A stretch of 64,000 bases of DNA. Origin: Neopestalotiopsis rosae. Its lineage: Eukaryota; Ascomycota; Sordariomycetes; Amphisphaeriales; Sporocadaceae. Shown here piece by piece: positions 1 to 12,058 of the stretch (position 1 is the stretch's first letter; every line of letters begins with the position of its first letter). A program made the position numbers and the translations under genes. The stretch is taken from NCBI GenBank assembly GCA_023078685.1, contig JALGAS010000006.1, forward strand, positions 558,001 to 622,000, in the 5' to 3' direction. The notes below the pieces were generated by a model, which worked only from the letters and a program-made list of their open reading frames with translations, made no database searches and was not told the origin of the DNA.

Positions 1-1094
1 GGGTACAGCTTGGGAATAGGAGGCATGGTTGAGGGCATTGTAGATGTCGTAAAGAATGGCTAAAGCATCCTGTCTGATAGTCTCGGTACAGAAGGAAAAG
101 AGAGGTAGAAAAGAAACTAGAATTGCATGTAGATACAGCCATCAGGTCATTGCACCAGAAACCATATAAATTTAATGTATAATCGGCTCGCCCCTGGCCA
201 CCTTTTCCCCGCCTTCTTGGTGATGCGCTCTCATGAGTCCATTGCGGCGGATCAGGCGCTACATTGTCACTATGAATTGCTTCTTCTTCCTCTTCTTCTA
301 CCCCACGAATTTTGTGTTGGGAAGCCTGAGCGAATGATCCCAGGCAATTCGGCTTTTAATAGCCGTATCAATTTCTATGGGTAAGCATTTAGCGGGCTGA
401 GCAAGCGTCAAGACACATTGGTGTCCATTGGCTTCCTTGCTTTGAGTCATTTTTACCATACTTCTCTTACCGTAACGAAGCACCAGATATGGACAATGTT
501 GCTGTCTCGGTAAGAAGAGGCAAATAAGCGTATAGACCGTTGCTGAAGAATTGAAGTAGCATGATCACCGTATTCAATGGGATCGTCATCGTTGGGCTCG
601 GTGCCCACCACTTGAACGCGATGCCAGTTATCATGCCAAAGCTGTCCAGACAGTAGCAACAGCTTGCTTCATGATACAGCACGAATACGACATTTTCGGA
701 ATTTGAATTCATGTAGACAGGTATGCATCATGATATACGTACAGCACAAGGCATCATGACCAACTAGAGACCAGATAGAAACGAGAAGTGGAGTCTGTTC
801 GCAGAAACTCCGGGTCATTCGTCAAATCTTCGGCAGCTCCAACATTGGCACCGGCTTATAGTCGGCAGGCTTCTGCAGCCTCATTGGTCACGGCAACATG
901 GTTCTGGTCAGATATTGGAATCCATAGCTACCGGAGTGGAGCAGATAGAGCTCCCGCGATCCACTTGGCACAAAGGTAAGCTGGGTTCTGGGGGTATCAC
1001 GTCGGACGGGCAATGCGACGGGGTCTCCAGAGATGCTGGGCGGGAACGTCGGTAGAGCTTCGGACGGCGGAGTAGGAGTAGGAGGAGGAGGTGC
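1..1094 (-). pseudogene. Coding-like minus-strand fragments, possible broken gene
   Basis: Several minus-strand stretches read like protein but do not join into one clean frame. 1094-888 is open and includes the segments PVALPVRRDTPRTQLTF and ELYLLHSGSYGFQYLTRT. 855-757 is open (ANVGAAEDLTNDPEFLRT) and is preceded in the same frame by a TAA at 858-856. 641-471 is a 57-codon segment (starting LWHDNWHRVQVVGTEP) bounded by a CAG acceptor and a GTAAGA donor, phase 0 at both ends. A further short open stretch may follow below 383. I do not recognise the family. It could be a real multi-exon gene whose introns I cannot resolve, or a decayed gene truncated next to the divergent beta-glucosidase. The in-frame stop favours decay. 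No start codon is visible. Confidence 0.25.
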
Positions 1095-1235
1095 TCATGT
1101 GCTCAGCCGATCTGGGGTTTGGAGATGGACATAAATAGGTTCGACTTGTAGCTGTCTTTTTCCAATCCCGTTCTGTATTTGAATTCCAATTCCTTTAGAA
1201 GAGACATTGTTCGTCTGGGAAATATACCAACCGCC

Positions 1236-3879
1236 ATGATGACGACGGATATCGAAGCAGTGCTCAAATCTTTGACTCTGGAGGAGAAGGTAGGCAACCA
1301 ACATGACTAGAACATCCGATTGACCATTAGATACCAGACTTGCTGATAGTCAAACTCCAGATCTCCCTTCTCGCAGGTCAAAACTTTTGGGAAACGGTAC
1401 CAGTCCCTGGCAAGGTGCCCCATATCAAGGTTAGTAGCAATCGGTTCATCGCCTATACTGACGCCCTGTACTGACATAATACTAGACTTCGGATGGCCCT
1501 AATGGAGCCCGAGGTGCCGACTTTACTGGCGGCACACCAGCAGCTTGCTTCCCCGCCGCCAGTAATGTTGCTGCCACATTTGACTTGGATATTGCCAACC
1601 GCATTGGCCAGGCTTTAGCCGAAGAGACTCAGAGCAAAGGAGCTCGGTGTCTTCTTGCACCAACCACATGTATACACCGTCATCCACTAGGTGGCCGAAA
1701 CTTTGAGAGTTTTAGCGAAGACCCGCTGCTCTCGGGAAAGCTTGCCTCTCAGGTCATCCAGGGTGTCCAGTCCAAGGGCGTCGCTGCGACGATCAAGCAC
1801 TTTGCCGCCAATGAACAAGAGACGGAGCGCATGTCGGTGGATGAGATCATTAGCGAGAGAGCTTTGCGCGAGATCTACCTCAGACCTTTTGAGATTGCCG
1901 TGAAAGAGGCCAAGCCATGGGCGGTCATGACTGCTTACAACTGTGTCAATGGCGAGCACTGCGATTCCAATGCCTTCAACTTCAAAGTGCTGAGGGAAGA
2001 ATGGGGATGGAAAGGTCTGATCATGAGTGACTGGGGCGGCACCAACTCGACCGCGGAAGCCCTGAACGCCGGACTTGACCTGGAAATGCCCGGACCTACC
2101 AATCGGCGCAAGATTCCCGATGTTCTCGCCGCCATCAAGGAGGGCAAGACGTCGGAGAAGGCCATTGATGATCGAGCGAGGGCGGTGCTGGAGTTCATCG
2201 ACAGACTGAAGGCTTTTGAGGACCCCACTATCCCTCCCGAGCAGGCCATCAATAAGCCCGAGCACCAAGCTCTGATCAGAGAAGCCGGAGCCAAGGGCTG
2301 TGTGTTGCTAAAGAACGACAATGGTGTTCTGCCGCTTAGCAAGGACAAGGTTAAGGGCAAGAAGGTGGCCGTCTTTGGCCTGGCCAAGACTCCTCTTGCC
2401 CACGGTGGTGGCAGCGCCAGTGTCAACGCCCACTACAAGATTGCCCCCTGGGACGCTCTGCAAGAGGCCATTGGCGACTCTGCCGAGCTCGTGTATGCTC
2501 AAGGTGCACACACTCAACGTATCTTGCTACCTGTCGGCGAGGACAAGGCTGCTGGCTCTGTCGTCGGCTTGGATGGTAAGCCTGGCTTCACTCTGCAAGT
2601 CTACGACAAGGACACCCAAGAATGCGAAGAGACCACTCATGGTCATCCATCATCTTCCATCTCGCCCCTTGGGTCAAAAGCAACCCTTTACAAGGTTCTC
2701 GAGTTTGTCGGCGACTTTACGCCGACTGAGAGTGGTTCGCACTACCTGGGCTGTACAGGCCTAGGTCTCACCCAGGTATACATTAACGACAAGCTTGTCC
2801 ACGACCAGAAGAAGCCTTCTCCGGATGCCATGGGTTTCCTATTTGGAGCCATCTCCGAGGATGAGTTCACCTACCCCTTCAGCGCCGGCACTGCCTACCG
2901 CATCAAAGTTCGCAGCATGCCACCCATTGACGTGCCTGGTCTAGAGATTCTCAACGGCCGCAGTGGTGTTCGTCTTGGCCTGCAAATGGCTTCCGAGCAT
3001 GATGCTGATCTGCAAGGCCAGGCAGTAGCCCTGGCCAAGGATGCTGATTATGCCCTCGTCTTTACCGGCCATGATCCTCAGTGGGAGACCGAAGGCCAAG
3101 ACCAGGCGTCTTTCAACCTGCCACGCAAGGGCACTCAAGACGCCCTGGTCAGCGCGGTCGCCAAGGTCAACCCCAACACGGTGATCATCAACTCGACGGG
3201 CGTGGCCATTGCGCTGCCCTGGCTGGGTGAGGTTGCCGGTCTGGTCCACGCCGGCTTCCCGGGACAGGAATGCGGCAACTCCATCGTCGACGTGGTCACG
3301 GGCGCCGTCAACCCCGAGGGCCGGCTGCCCATGAGCTTCCCCAAGCGGCTCGAGGACGCCCCCGCCCACGGCAACTTCCCCGGCGAGTACAACGCCAACG
3401 GCCAGCTCAAGGTCGAGTACAAGGAGGGCGTCTTTGTGGGCTACCGCCACTACGACCGCATCGGCCGCGACAAGGTCAACTTTGCCTTTGGCCACGGCCT
3501 GTCGTACACGACGTTTGCCACGGGCAGCCTGCGCGTCTCCAAGAAATCCGAGACCGAGTTCTCGGCCAGCGTCGACGTGACCAACACGGGCAAGACTGCC
3601 GGTGGCACCCTGGTCCAGCTGTACGCCGGCAACGCTGCGGTCAGCGCCGAGCACCCCGTCAAGAGCCTGGTGGCGTTCAAAAAGATGCGCCTGGCACCCG
3701 GCGAGACGCAGACGGTGGAGCTGGCCGTGGTCGCGCGCGATCTCGGATTCTTTGACGAGGCGAGGGGCTCGTGGGTGGTGCCAGAGGGCCAGTACGACTT
3801 TTCGGTTGGCGAGTCGGCTGTGGACATCATTCAGACGGTCAAGGTGGCTGTCGAGAAGGAGTTGACCTTTGCTCCTTGA
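1236..3879 (+). CDS. GH3 beta-glucosidase with PA14 insert, probably intracellular
   Basis: Hydrolyses terminal beta-D-glucosyl residues from cello-oligosaccharides or glucosides. Exons are 1236-1289, 1361-1429 and 1486-3879, giving 838 residues; both introns are phase 0 and join into SDGPNGARGADF, a GH3 hallmark. Order: GH3 N-terminal barrel (about 30-300) with the nucleophile in MSDWGG (Asp223); GH3 C-terminal domain from about 320, split by a PA14 domain at about 400-535; fibronectin-III-like end at about 745-830. The C-domain segment WETEGQD (574-580) probably carries the acid/base. Length fits PA14-type fungal beta-glucosidases. The start MMTTDIEAVLKSL has no signal peptide, so cytosolic action is inferred. 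An ATAAATA at 1131-1137 may be a TATA element. The GC3-rich 3' half looks highly expressed. Family assignment is firm; the exact substrate is not. Confidence 0.95.
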
Positions 3880-6048
3880 TCATGTGAATATGAAAGAAGG
3901 GAACGTGAGCAAGATTTGGAGTGGCTGGGATTGGTTCAGTGTTACCCACTGTTGCCCTATGTATGGTATGCATGTAGCGAGCGAGATTATTACAAATCTA
4001 TTTCTTGATATCTACAACATTGAAAGCGTATTTCCTGAACAGGAGCTGGCTGTCTTCCGTCGCAGGCTTGGACCTAAGTATCAGACCAAGGTGACGAGGC
4101 GTAGAGGAATGACCTGCCCCCTAATCAATGGATTTGACAAATGTTCTCAACCCTCGTCTATATTTATGTATGTATATATGTCCTCTAGCACCAGAAGTAC
4201 TTTATGTCCTTATTCTCAACCGAAACATGCTCTTGTTTTGTATCTATCGGCATAAAAGCCTCCCCAGAATTCTTTCCGATGTACTCTGCTTCGAATCTTG
4301 CTTGTGCTTCACTTTATTCTTCAAGTAATCCACCTCTTTCTGATCCCAGCTTTTTCTGTTATCCGATTCCAGTTTTCCCTTTCTATAAGTATCGTAACTT
4401 CCGGCTCGATTGCGACTGACGCTATTTCTGTACCAATCTACTCAGTCTAGTTCCACGAGAAGCAAGCTACCGACTGCGATTTTCTTTTTCCCCTTCAAGA
4501 TGTCGCTCTCATTTGCTTCAACTCACTGGCTTTCATAACTCAGCGTCCTACTGGTCGTTGGTGGCCTCGCGTCCCCGGGCGTCGTCGTCGTGTGTCTCAC
4601 CCGGTCGACTACTCGCTCCTTGCGCCTCTTCATGTCGTCTATGCAGACGCTGCACATGGGTCTTTGGCCAGTCGGGAGTTCGGAACATGGACTTGAGCAT
4701 ATTATACAGGTTGCCATGTTTCTTCCTGTATGTAAGAGATATTATTGGGGTATCAGACGGAATACTGGGCACACCCTTCTTTGCTGGAAATATATTCTGG
4801 ATAGATTCAAGAGGTAACACCTGTCAAAGGTTACCAGTGTCTGTCACTTCCACGACGGAACGTCTGTCAAACAGAGGAGCTTATGATGAGAGTTCTTGTC
4901 ACGTCTTGTTGTTCTGCTGTCATTGTGTCAAGAAATTTCTTTGTGTGCGAGAAGAATGGGTAGCACTCCTTTGATTGTGGCCCTCTTGACATGAGGAAGA
5001 TAAAGACGTCGTCCACATGAGCTGGATTAGTACAATGGCATGTCCTTCGTCGACTATCAAAGACCACGATTAACATCTTCGAATGTTCACACAAGACATG
5101 GGATTACTCCTTACGTTGGGGTCTAGTAGATCACTTCTGGTATGAAGCTATGATATGTGCAATAGAGCATGGACTTTTACCAAATATTATAATGTGAATG
5201 ACTCTGAAGTGCAAGAGACGAGAGCTCTTTGATACCTTTCGTCTCTAATTCTTCGACATGCTAGTGAGGTAAGCATGATACTGTCATTTGCAGAAATGGA
5301 CAGGACAATACAGACCTCTACAAGTCACAACACGCAGAACTGTCCAATCTGTGCACAAAGTTCAAGTTCCCTGGTTCAAAACGAAACGAAACCACAATGT
5401 TTCGTTCTTGCCAGTTTCATCTCACCCAGTGTGCCTTCCTGGGCTGCTCCTTCCCTCGAGTAGCTCGGGTTTGCTGACTAGTTGTGTTGCCTAGGTGTGG
5501 ATTGCATCATTCTTTTCTGGCCGAAATTCGGCCCGCCAAAAGAGCACATGTATATTCCGCATGTGGCAAGTTGGAATACCCTCACCGCCGTCGACTTCGT
5601 AACATTCACGTCGTCGTCCTCAGCCGCTTTTTGAAATATTTCAAGCCGCGAGTTTCAAGCCGCAGGGCAAGGGCAAAGCAGCAGAATTTGTGGCCACCAC
5701 TTTTTCCCGTTCTGTCTCTTTTGTGTCCCCCAGTCAAGCTTTCCCCCAGCTTCGACACCTTCTACCTCCCAACTTCATTACCTCAACCACTCACTCCTTG
5801 AGGATCACTCACCAGATCTTAGTGGAAGACTCACTTCCACCCGTCCCTGCGCTGTAAGTTCGATTACCTTTTTATCTCTTCCCCCAATGCATACGCCGTC
5901 TACGCGTGATAGGAAGCGCGATTGGCTTTCCATCAAAACTTTTTTGTGGTTTCCATCAAACTTGCGGGTAAGCTGACTACGGCCCGAAGCAGGCAACAAA
6001 GAAGACACCCACCTGCCGCGCTCAGGTGTGCAGCCGCTGTCATCAACG
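3880..6048. other. Intergenic region between GH3 gene and the next plus-strand gene
   Basis: No gene of convincing length. The right end, about 5690-5870, is pyrimidine-rich on the plus strand (many CCCC, TTTCCC and CTACCTCC stretches), which in filamentous fungi usually marks the transcription start and 5' leader of the following gene. A GTAAGTTCG at 5857 could be the donor of a leader intron. One small cysteine-containing minus-strand ORF at 4523-4717 is listed separately. Confidence 0.5.
4523..4717 (-). CDS. Small Cys-pair protein candidate
   Basis: A 64-codon ATG-started ORF. The first 30 residues contain CIIC (4-7) and, after a 14-residue spacer, CSVC (22-25), followed by the basic stretch DDMKRRKERVVDRVR. 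The CxxC-x14-CxxC spacing would suit a small zinc ribbon. I do not recognise a family. A larger plus-strand ORF (4513-4974) overlaps it and looks random. It could be chance, or the last exon of a spliced gene, since a TTACATACAG acceptor lies just before the ATG. Confidence 0.2.
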   Translation of the reverse strand: MATCIICSSPCSELPTGQRPMCSVCIDDMKRRKERVVDRVRHTTTTPGDARPPTTSRTLSYESQ

Positions 6049-8987
6049 ATGGCATCATCGCCGGCTCCTGCCACTCTTGCAGATGGCATGACAAAGTCCA
6101 ACGATCCTGCTGGACAGCTCGCCGTCCCCAATGCCACGATTGTTTCGTGTCATCCACCCGACATCCCCCAAGATGCCTCCATCATTGGCATCTGCGCAGT
6201 GCCTATTGGCCATGAGGGCAACGACAAATTCGGTCATCATGTTGCCGACTTCCTCGCCTGGAAGTATCTCTTGTAAGTGTATTACGCATTCGCACTCTAT
6301 CTGCCCCGAGCCAAGTCATCTGCAAGACACATATCCTCAACCATGGAGTACATTAGCATCTTGAATACACATACGACGCCGAATGCTCTTGACTTCTATT
6401 ATTTGACTTTGAAGGTCATTGCTAACGTCTAATTTATTCAGTTCCAACTTGTCAACTTTCCCAGATGATCAAGTATGGCTGTCCTTGGCCAATATTGGCG
6501 ATGCTGTTCGTACACACAAGTATACACACTCTGGCCGCGATGTTACCCCTGTTGCCCAAGACTCCAACCGTCCCATCATTTTTGAGCCCAATCCTCACGC
6601 ACTCCACGGCAAGTTCATGAGCCACTTGGTCAAGAAGGCTGAAATGGCCCGCCAAGATGGTAGCGTTCTTGTCATCATCATTTGCGGTCTTGCCTCCCCT
6701 GAGCAGGACATCTGGCTTGCGCAGTATAAACACATTGCCGTCACAATCACTAGCGGAGCTGTCAGAGCCGCTGCTGGCCCAGACACGCGTGTTGTCTTGG
6801 TTTCACCTGCCATTACCTCTGTCGGATGGCAAATTAACCCCTCGCTGAACCGCCCCATTCTTGTGGCCGCCTGCCCCAAAGTCTTCCTGAGCCGCCGATG
6901 CGGTGCCATTTTCAGTTCCAAGCTGGTCAAGCGCTTTCTCAGCGAATTCTCGCCGCTTGTAAATGACCAAGCCTCAAATCAATTTTCTATCCCCCTCCAA
7001 AAGAAACCTGAGATGCTGGGTATCGAGTCCAGACTTCACGCCAGAATCCATGCTTGTCTGTCGGGCCACTTCGTTTCGTCAAAGGTACATGAGTTCCAGT
7101 TCATTCGTGAAGGTGATCCTTGGTCTCTCATCGGTGCTCGCAAGGGTATGACTCTTACCAGTTTGGCTCAGCATTGGTCTAGTCTCAACCGGATTGATAT
7201 CTCCGATACTCAGGCTGAACTTGGTGATGGTTTCCCATTTTTAGGCAATGCTTTTGGAGGCAATTGCGAGTCTCAGCTCATCCATCTCGATCATATGTTC
7301 AACCAAGGGTTATCATCACCTGCTTACAACTCGAACAACATGGGTTCAGTCATGGACCATTATCAGCAACTCAGAAGCGCTGCAGAAACCAATGAGGAAG
7401 ACTACCGCATTCTTTTCAACACTCTTGAGCATCGGTTGTCCCTAGTTAAGGTCGGTGACCTAGTCGCCCAGAATCTCAGTCCTTCATCTGATTTCATCAC
7501 TCGCTGCCGGGACTGGTGCGAGAGCGAATTGGAGTCGAATGAGGCTCGAGACACGAGGAAAGTCTGGATCGCCATTTTGAAGTACTTCCCTCTCGCTGAC
7601 ATGCCTTATGGCCGACGGATCGACTCACCCAAGGGATTGTTCTTAATCCTTCACAAACCCTTGTTGTGTCTTGCTAATACAGTGGTTGCTCGTGTTCGTG
7701 AGAAGAAGTTGAATCTCGATGACGGAATCGCTGAACTGATCAAGCGTAAGGATCAACACCCCTTCTCGAGTGGCAAATCTAATATTTGTGTCTAGTGATC
7801 AATGAGTTGAAGGAACGCCAAAGCAGCCTACTTGCCTTGGATCCCGAGGTTCGCGAGCTTTTTAGAGCTTGGAGCAAGCTCTGTATTGCCAAGTCTGCTC
7901 CGGCCCGTCAGAGCGACCTCTCGCCCCTGGTATGTCCCTACATTCCCTGCGGCTTTCCCGTACATTCATCTCGATGTTAACGCATTCAACGTAGCCGCTC
8001 AACAAGGGAGGCAGCCTTAGTAGTCGACATGGAGTTGTCTCGGTGCCTGAACCGGCCATCGAGAGCCAGCAGGACATACCCGTTTTTGTCTTCCCTCCCA
8101 CCAGACTGCGCACTCAACAAGAGACGACTGTGCCTGTCTTTCCCTCCACCAGACTGCACAATTCTGCTCCTGTCTTGGATGAACAGGACGCTGATACCCC
8201 AGCTAAGTCTACTGAAGTCGAGACTAGCACTAAAGGTGACGATGCAGAGCATCAGCGACACCTACTACCTCATCAAAGAACCCGCTTCGTATCTCTCAAG
8301 CGAGCCGAAGATGAGGCTCCTCTCACAGCCAAGCCTACTGCAATCATTATGGAGCCGAAGAAGAACCTGGAGGATGTAAAGTATGGCCTACTGGCCAGTG
8401 ATAAAGTTCAACTTCCGTCTTTAGATTCGCAGCAAGGAAAGGAAAATGTCGAGGCTCGCTCCCCAGGAAGTGAGGTTGAGTCCACGATGAGTGAAGATAT
8501 CGATATCTCGCTTGACTTGCCTCCTTGGCCTCATCGTCAAGGTTCTTGCTTCGAGACTTCTTCGAATCAAGAGGAGGGAGCGGGTCACTTTGAGAAGCAA
8601 GCTGAAGCAGCCGAGGTCGTCTCCATGAAGGGCGGTGATGATAACCACATGCAGCATCTAGCGCATGAGAATACCGTATCACGAGAGCTTCTTCTTGTCA
8701 AGACAGACAGTGTTCCAGCTACGCTCAAGCCTGCCGAAACCGAGGGTGACCCTACCACGATCAACCAAGACGACCAGAGTCACCTCTTGCCCCATGAACG
8801 GAAGGGTCCTTGGAAGTCTTCCGTTGAGAAGAAGCAGGTGACCACCCACAGCATTGAAACTGGTCCGATCGGGTTCGACACTGTTGAAGAGGATGGAGAG
8901 GACCAAAGTCACCTCCCACCTCACCTACGCAAAGGTCCTTGGAGATCTGTTAGCAAGCAACAGTCGTCAGTGTCTCTCAAGGCATAG
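6049..8987 (+). CDS. Caspase-like-fold pseudoprotease candidate with C-terminal HLxPH repeats
   Basis: Exons 6049-6272, 6442-7745, 7796-7929 and 7995-8987 give 884 residues. Joins are KYL-FSNL, ELIK-LINELKERQ and DLSP-LNKGG. The first 260 residues resemble fungal proteins with a caspase-like fold: FEPNPHALHGKFMSHLV, then VLVIIICGLASPEQD, then VVLVSPAITSVGWQINPS, then SRRCGAIFSSKLVKRFL. In the active relatives I recall, the second and third blocks carry a catalytic His (GHG) and Cys (CYSGGW). Here they read GLA and ITSVGW, so catalysis is probably lost. The last 250 residues are polar and probably disordered, with four spaced copies of a motif best seen as QSHLLPHERKGPWKS (about 814) and QSHLPPHLRKGPWRS (about 857). 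ATG 6049 was chosen because the reading upstream of it has no ATG. No signal peptide or membrane segment. The fold assignment is from memory and unverified; gene structure is solid. Confidence 0.8.
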
Positions 8988-11171
8988 AGCAGCATGTTCT
9001 GCAGAGCGCTTTCTCCGGCGACGATTCTGACTTGTACGGATTGACAACATTCGATTCGTTTCCTTCTTTCTACGAAAGGATTCTTGTTTTTGCTTTGTTC
9101 GATGGATGACGGAATGTTTTCTCTTTCTAATGGCTTGATATCATTGGCGGCTCCCAGCGGCCAATGTTTGTAGATGGATGGTATTGGTCTTGCACATCGT
9201 CGAGAGGTGCAATTCTGTAAATGGCTGATCCAGGTAGTCGACACGTCTGAGGAGGTAGAGTTGGGTTCCATGTCTATAGGATAGATGAACTGCCAATCTC
9301 AATGACAAAAGTCAGGTACAATGAACAGCGATGACATGTCTTTGACTTACAAGACGATGAGAACACTCGCGAGTAAAGAGATGCAACGTGCAGCCGGGCA
9401 GTCGGTCAAGACTGCAATGCCATGTACTATGATCCCTCAGTGAAATCCACACAAGACTGTCGTCGTTTGAGCTCTGATGTGAGCATGATTTGGTCATTGA
9501 TAGTTCCACATGGAGTCATGTCCTTTACGGTTGCACTTCGTATTGTTTTGGGTCATCGGAATAGATGTCCGCGGAAGCATTGGCCATTGCAACATTGAAG
9601 AATTGAAAATTTCGTGATAAAAGGGGATAATCTGAAGCTGGCAAACACGATCAAGGAAGAAGTGGTCATGAGCATGATTTGACTCCATCGCCAAGACAAT
9701 GGCAGTGCCTCCTAGAGTGGATTCACTCAGGTGATGGAAACGAACCGGCTGCTTCCAGAAGTTCTACAGTGTGCTCGGTTAAAGTTAACTTTATGCTTGA
9801 GATCCACGTTGCAATGAACGAGTTGACAAGAGCCCGGGGTCTCTCTGGCCATTGAATGAATCATGATCCCGGGCATGGGCAGACACTGACTGACACCAAG
9901 TGGTTGACTGACTGCTTGCTGACTGCTGACTGGCCGGACTTTAGGGGCAAAGAGGCTCGGCGGGCTCGGTCTCGTGCTGGGTGTGGGCTGGCTGAAAATG
10001 ACCACCAACCCCGGCGTTATCGGGCCTGCCAAGGAATTAAGGTTGTGTTAAGTTCGTCTGAAGTTGAGAGACGCCCACATACCGACAAACTTGGCAACTG
10101 GAGAAACTCATTTCCGCCCAATCAGTCCGACAATGTAACGGGATCGAGAAGAGGGTCCATTGCCTTTTCTGGATGTTCATGGTGAAAGAAAAGGCCCAAA
10201 GACTGGAACCCAGGAGAGGTACTGTGAGTTTTTTCGGACTTTTCGGGGGGCAAAATGTTTGCTGGCTGTACACAGTAATATGTGGATATCATGCATCTTG
10301 GCATTTTTGGAACAACTCCCATCTCGGAACTCCACCAGGATGTTTAAGTAATCGGCCGAAATAAAAACCAAAAAGAAAGAAAAAAAGGCTCTTTGATCGT
10401 CAGTGATCGTCTCGGTAGCATCCGACGCTTTGGTATGTGCCTAGGCACTAAATCCCATGGAGTCCGGCCTGAAGCTTAACACTTGAGCCGCATACGGTCA
10501 AGTCAAGGAGGTGCCAAGGCGAGAGGACGGTTTCCGCCAGATGAAGAGTAAGATTGACTAGAGCTTCCTATACGAGCTTGGATTCGATTCTTTCTTAGTG
10601 AGGCTCTGTGGTGGTAGGCCATGTTTGTTAAACCATAGTTCAGCCGTGTTATATGAGTAGGACAAGCCTTTTTTGCCCAGCCTCTTGGCAGGACCGTCGT
10701 CGGGACCACAGTACCGGGAGCAGCGAGACCAACGTTACCAACGGTGAATAGTTTTCTGGCAGTAGAACGGCGCCTGGAACACACACAATGGGCGTTTGTA
10801 GGGTTTTCCCTGGTCCCGCTGAGCTCATCATTGCCTATACGGCCGCAGGTGCGCTGCATCAGCCGAGGCCCTGGATAATTCAAAAATTTGTATTGTAAAG
10901 ATGGGGATCTAGGTAAGGGGGTGGTGGTACTGGAGAAAAAAATCAAGAAATGTTGTATATAAGATCCGTGATAGCCTCCCGGAGATAGGCTTTCTTCTCT
11001 TCTCATCCTCAGCATCAACAGTTCTCTCACTCTCTTTTTTCACAAGACTCACATTCTTTGAACCCGGGTGGTTATTCACATTCATTCCAGCAGCGAATTT
11101 TACTCTCATTCAGCTCTTATTCCAAAGACCATCTTCAAGTTCTTTCTTTAGAAAAAAACAACTCATTCAAA
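8988..11171. other. Intergenic region and pectate lyase promoter
   Basis: No convincing gene. The minus-strand ORF at 10503-11030 lies over the pectate lyase promoter and has no recognisable features. The leader of the pectate lyase gene (about 10990-11171) is rich in CTCTTC and TTCATTC stretches and ends in CAAA just before the ATG. Confidence 0.5.
10956..10962 (+). promoter_or_regulatory. TATA box of the pectate lyase gene
   Basis: TATATAA, 210 bp upstream of the pectate lyase ATG. It is followed within about 30-60 bp by a pyrimidine-rich stretch suited to transcription start, then a CT-rich leader. TATA-containing promoters are common for inducible secreted hydrolases. Confidence 0.55.
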
Positions 11172-12058
11172 ATGAAGTACTCTGCCATCATTGCTGCGCT
11201 CAGCGCCTCCGTCGTTCTGGCCACTCCTGCCGTCGATGTCACCCCCAACACCATTGGTGCTCTCGACAAGCGTGCCAGCTTCCCCATTCCCGCTTCCAAG
11301 GGCTCCGGTAAGTCATTACTTCGAGTGACAATGGAAGGATGCTAGCTGTCGAGATCCAAAATCTGCTTCACAAAGATTGTGTTGGAAAACAAGTCTGGGA
11401 ATCCTTGGCTAACTCTGATAAATCAACAGTGACCTACTCCTCCGCCAAGACCATCTCGGGCACCTTCGACGGTGGCTACAAGACCTACGGCCGCGGCGTC
11501 ACCTGTACCGGCCAGGAGGAGGGCGACGACAGCGACGCCGTCTTCATCCTCAAGGACGGCGCCACGCTCAAGAACGCCATCATCGGCAAGGACCAGATCG
11601 AGGGTGTGCACTGCGAGGGCAGCTGCACCATTGAGAACGTCTGGTGGTCCGCCGTGTGCGAGGACGCCCTGTCGCTCAAGGGCGACGGCAACGCCAGCAT
11701 CAAGGGCGGCGGCGCCCAGGGCGCCGACGACAAGGTCATCCAGCACAACGGCGTCGGCACCGTCACCATCGACGGCTTCACCGTCGTGGACTTTGGCAAG
11801 CTCTACCGCTCCTGCGGCAACTGCAAGAAGATGGGCGAGCGCAACGTCGTCGTCAAGAACGTCAAGGCCTACAACGGCAAGACCCTCGTCGGCATCAACT
11901 CAAACTACGGCGACGTCGCCACCATCACGGGAACCTGCGCCACCTCGGTCAAGAAGGTCTGCGTCGAGTACCAGGGCACCACCCCCGGCAACGAGCCCAA
12001 GGAGATCTCCAGCGGCATCTCTGACCACTGCGTCTACAAGACTCTCAGCTCTTGCTAG
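11172..12058 (+). CDS. Secreted pectate lyase, polysaccharide lyase family 3
   Basis: Cleaves polygalacturonate by Ca-dependent beta-elimination in the plant cell wall. Exons 11172-11307 and 11430-12058 give 254 residues; the phase-1 intron joins SKGS-VTYSS. The signal peptide is [20 protein letters not shown], followed by a short propeptide ending at Lys-Arg (LDKR), a likely Kex2 site. The mature domain shows PL3 hallmarks: [64 protein letters not shown] and GINSNYGD. Ten cysteines in the mature part fit the disulphide-rich PL3 beta-helix. Length is typical. Codons are strongly GC-ending, suggesting high expression. The family marks a plant-associated or saprotrophic lifestyle. I see no truncation. 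Confidence 0.95.

Noticed and set aside
10503..11030. 175-codon minus-strand ORF
   Set aside because: It overlies the TATA box and leader of the pectate lyase gene and has no family motif or codon bias.
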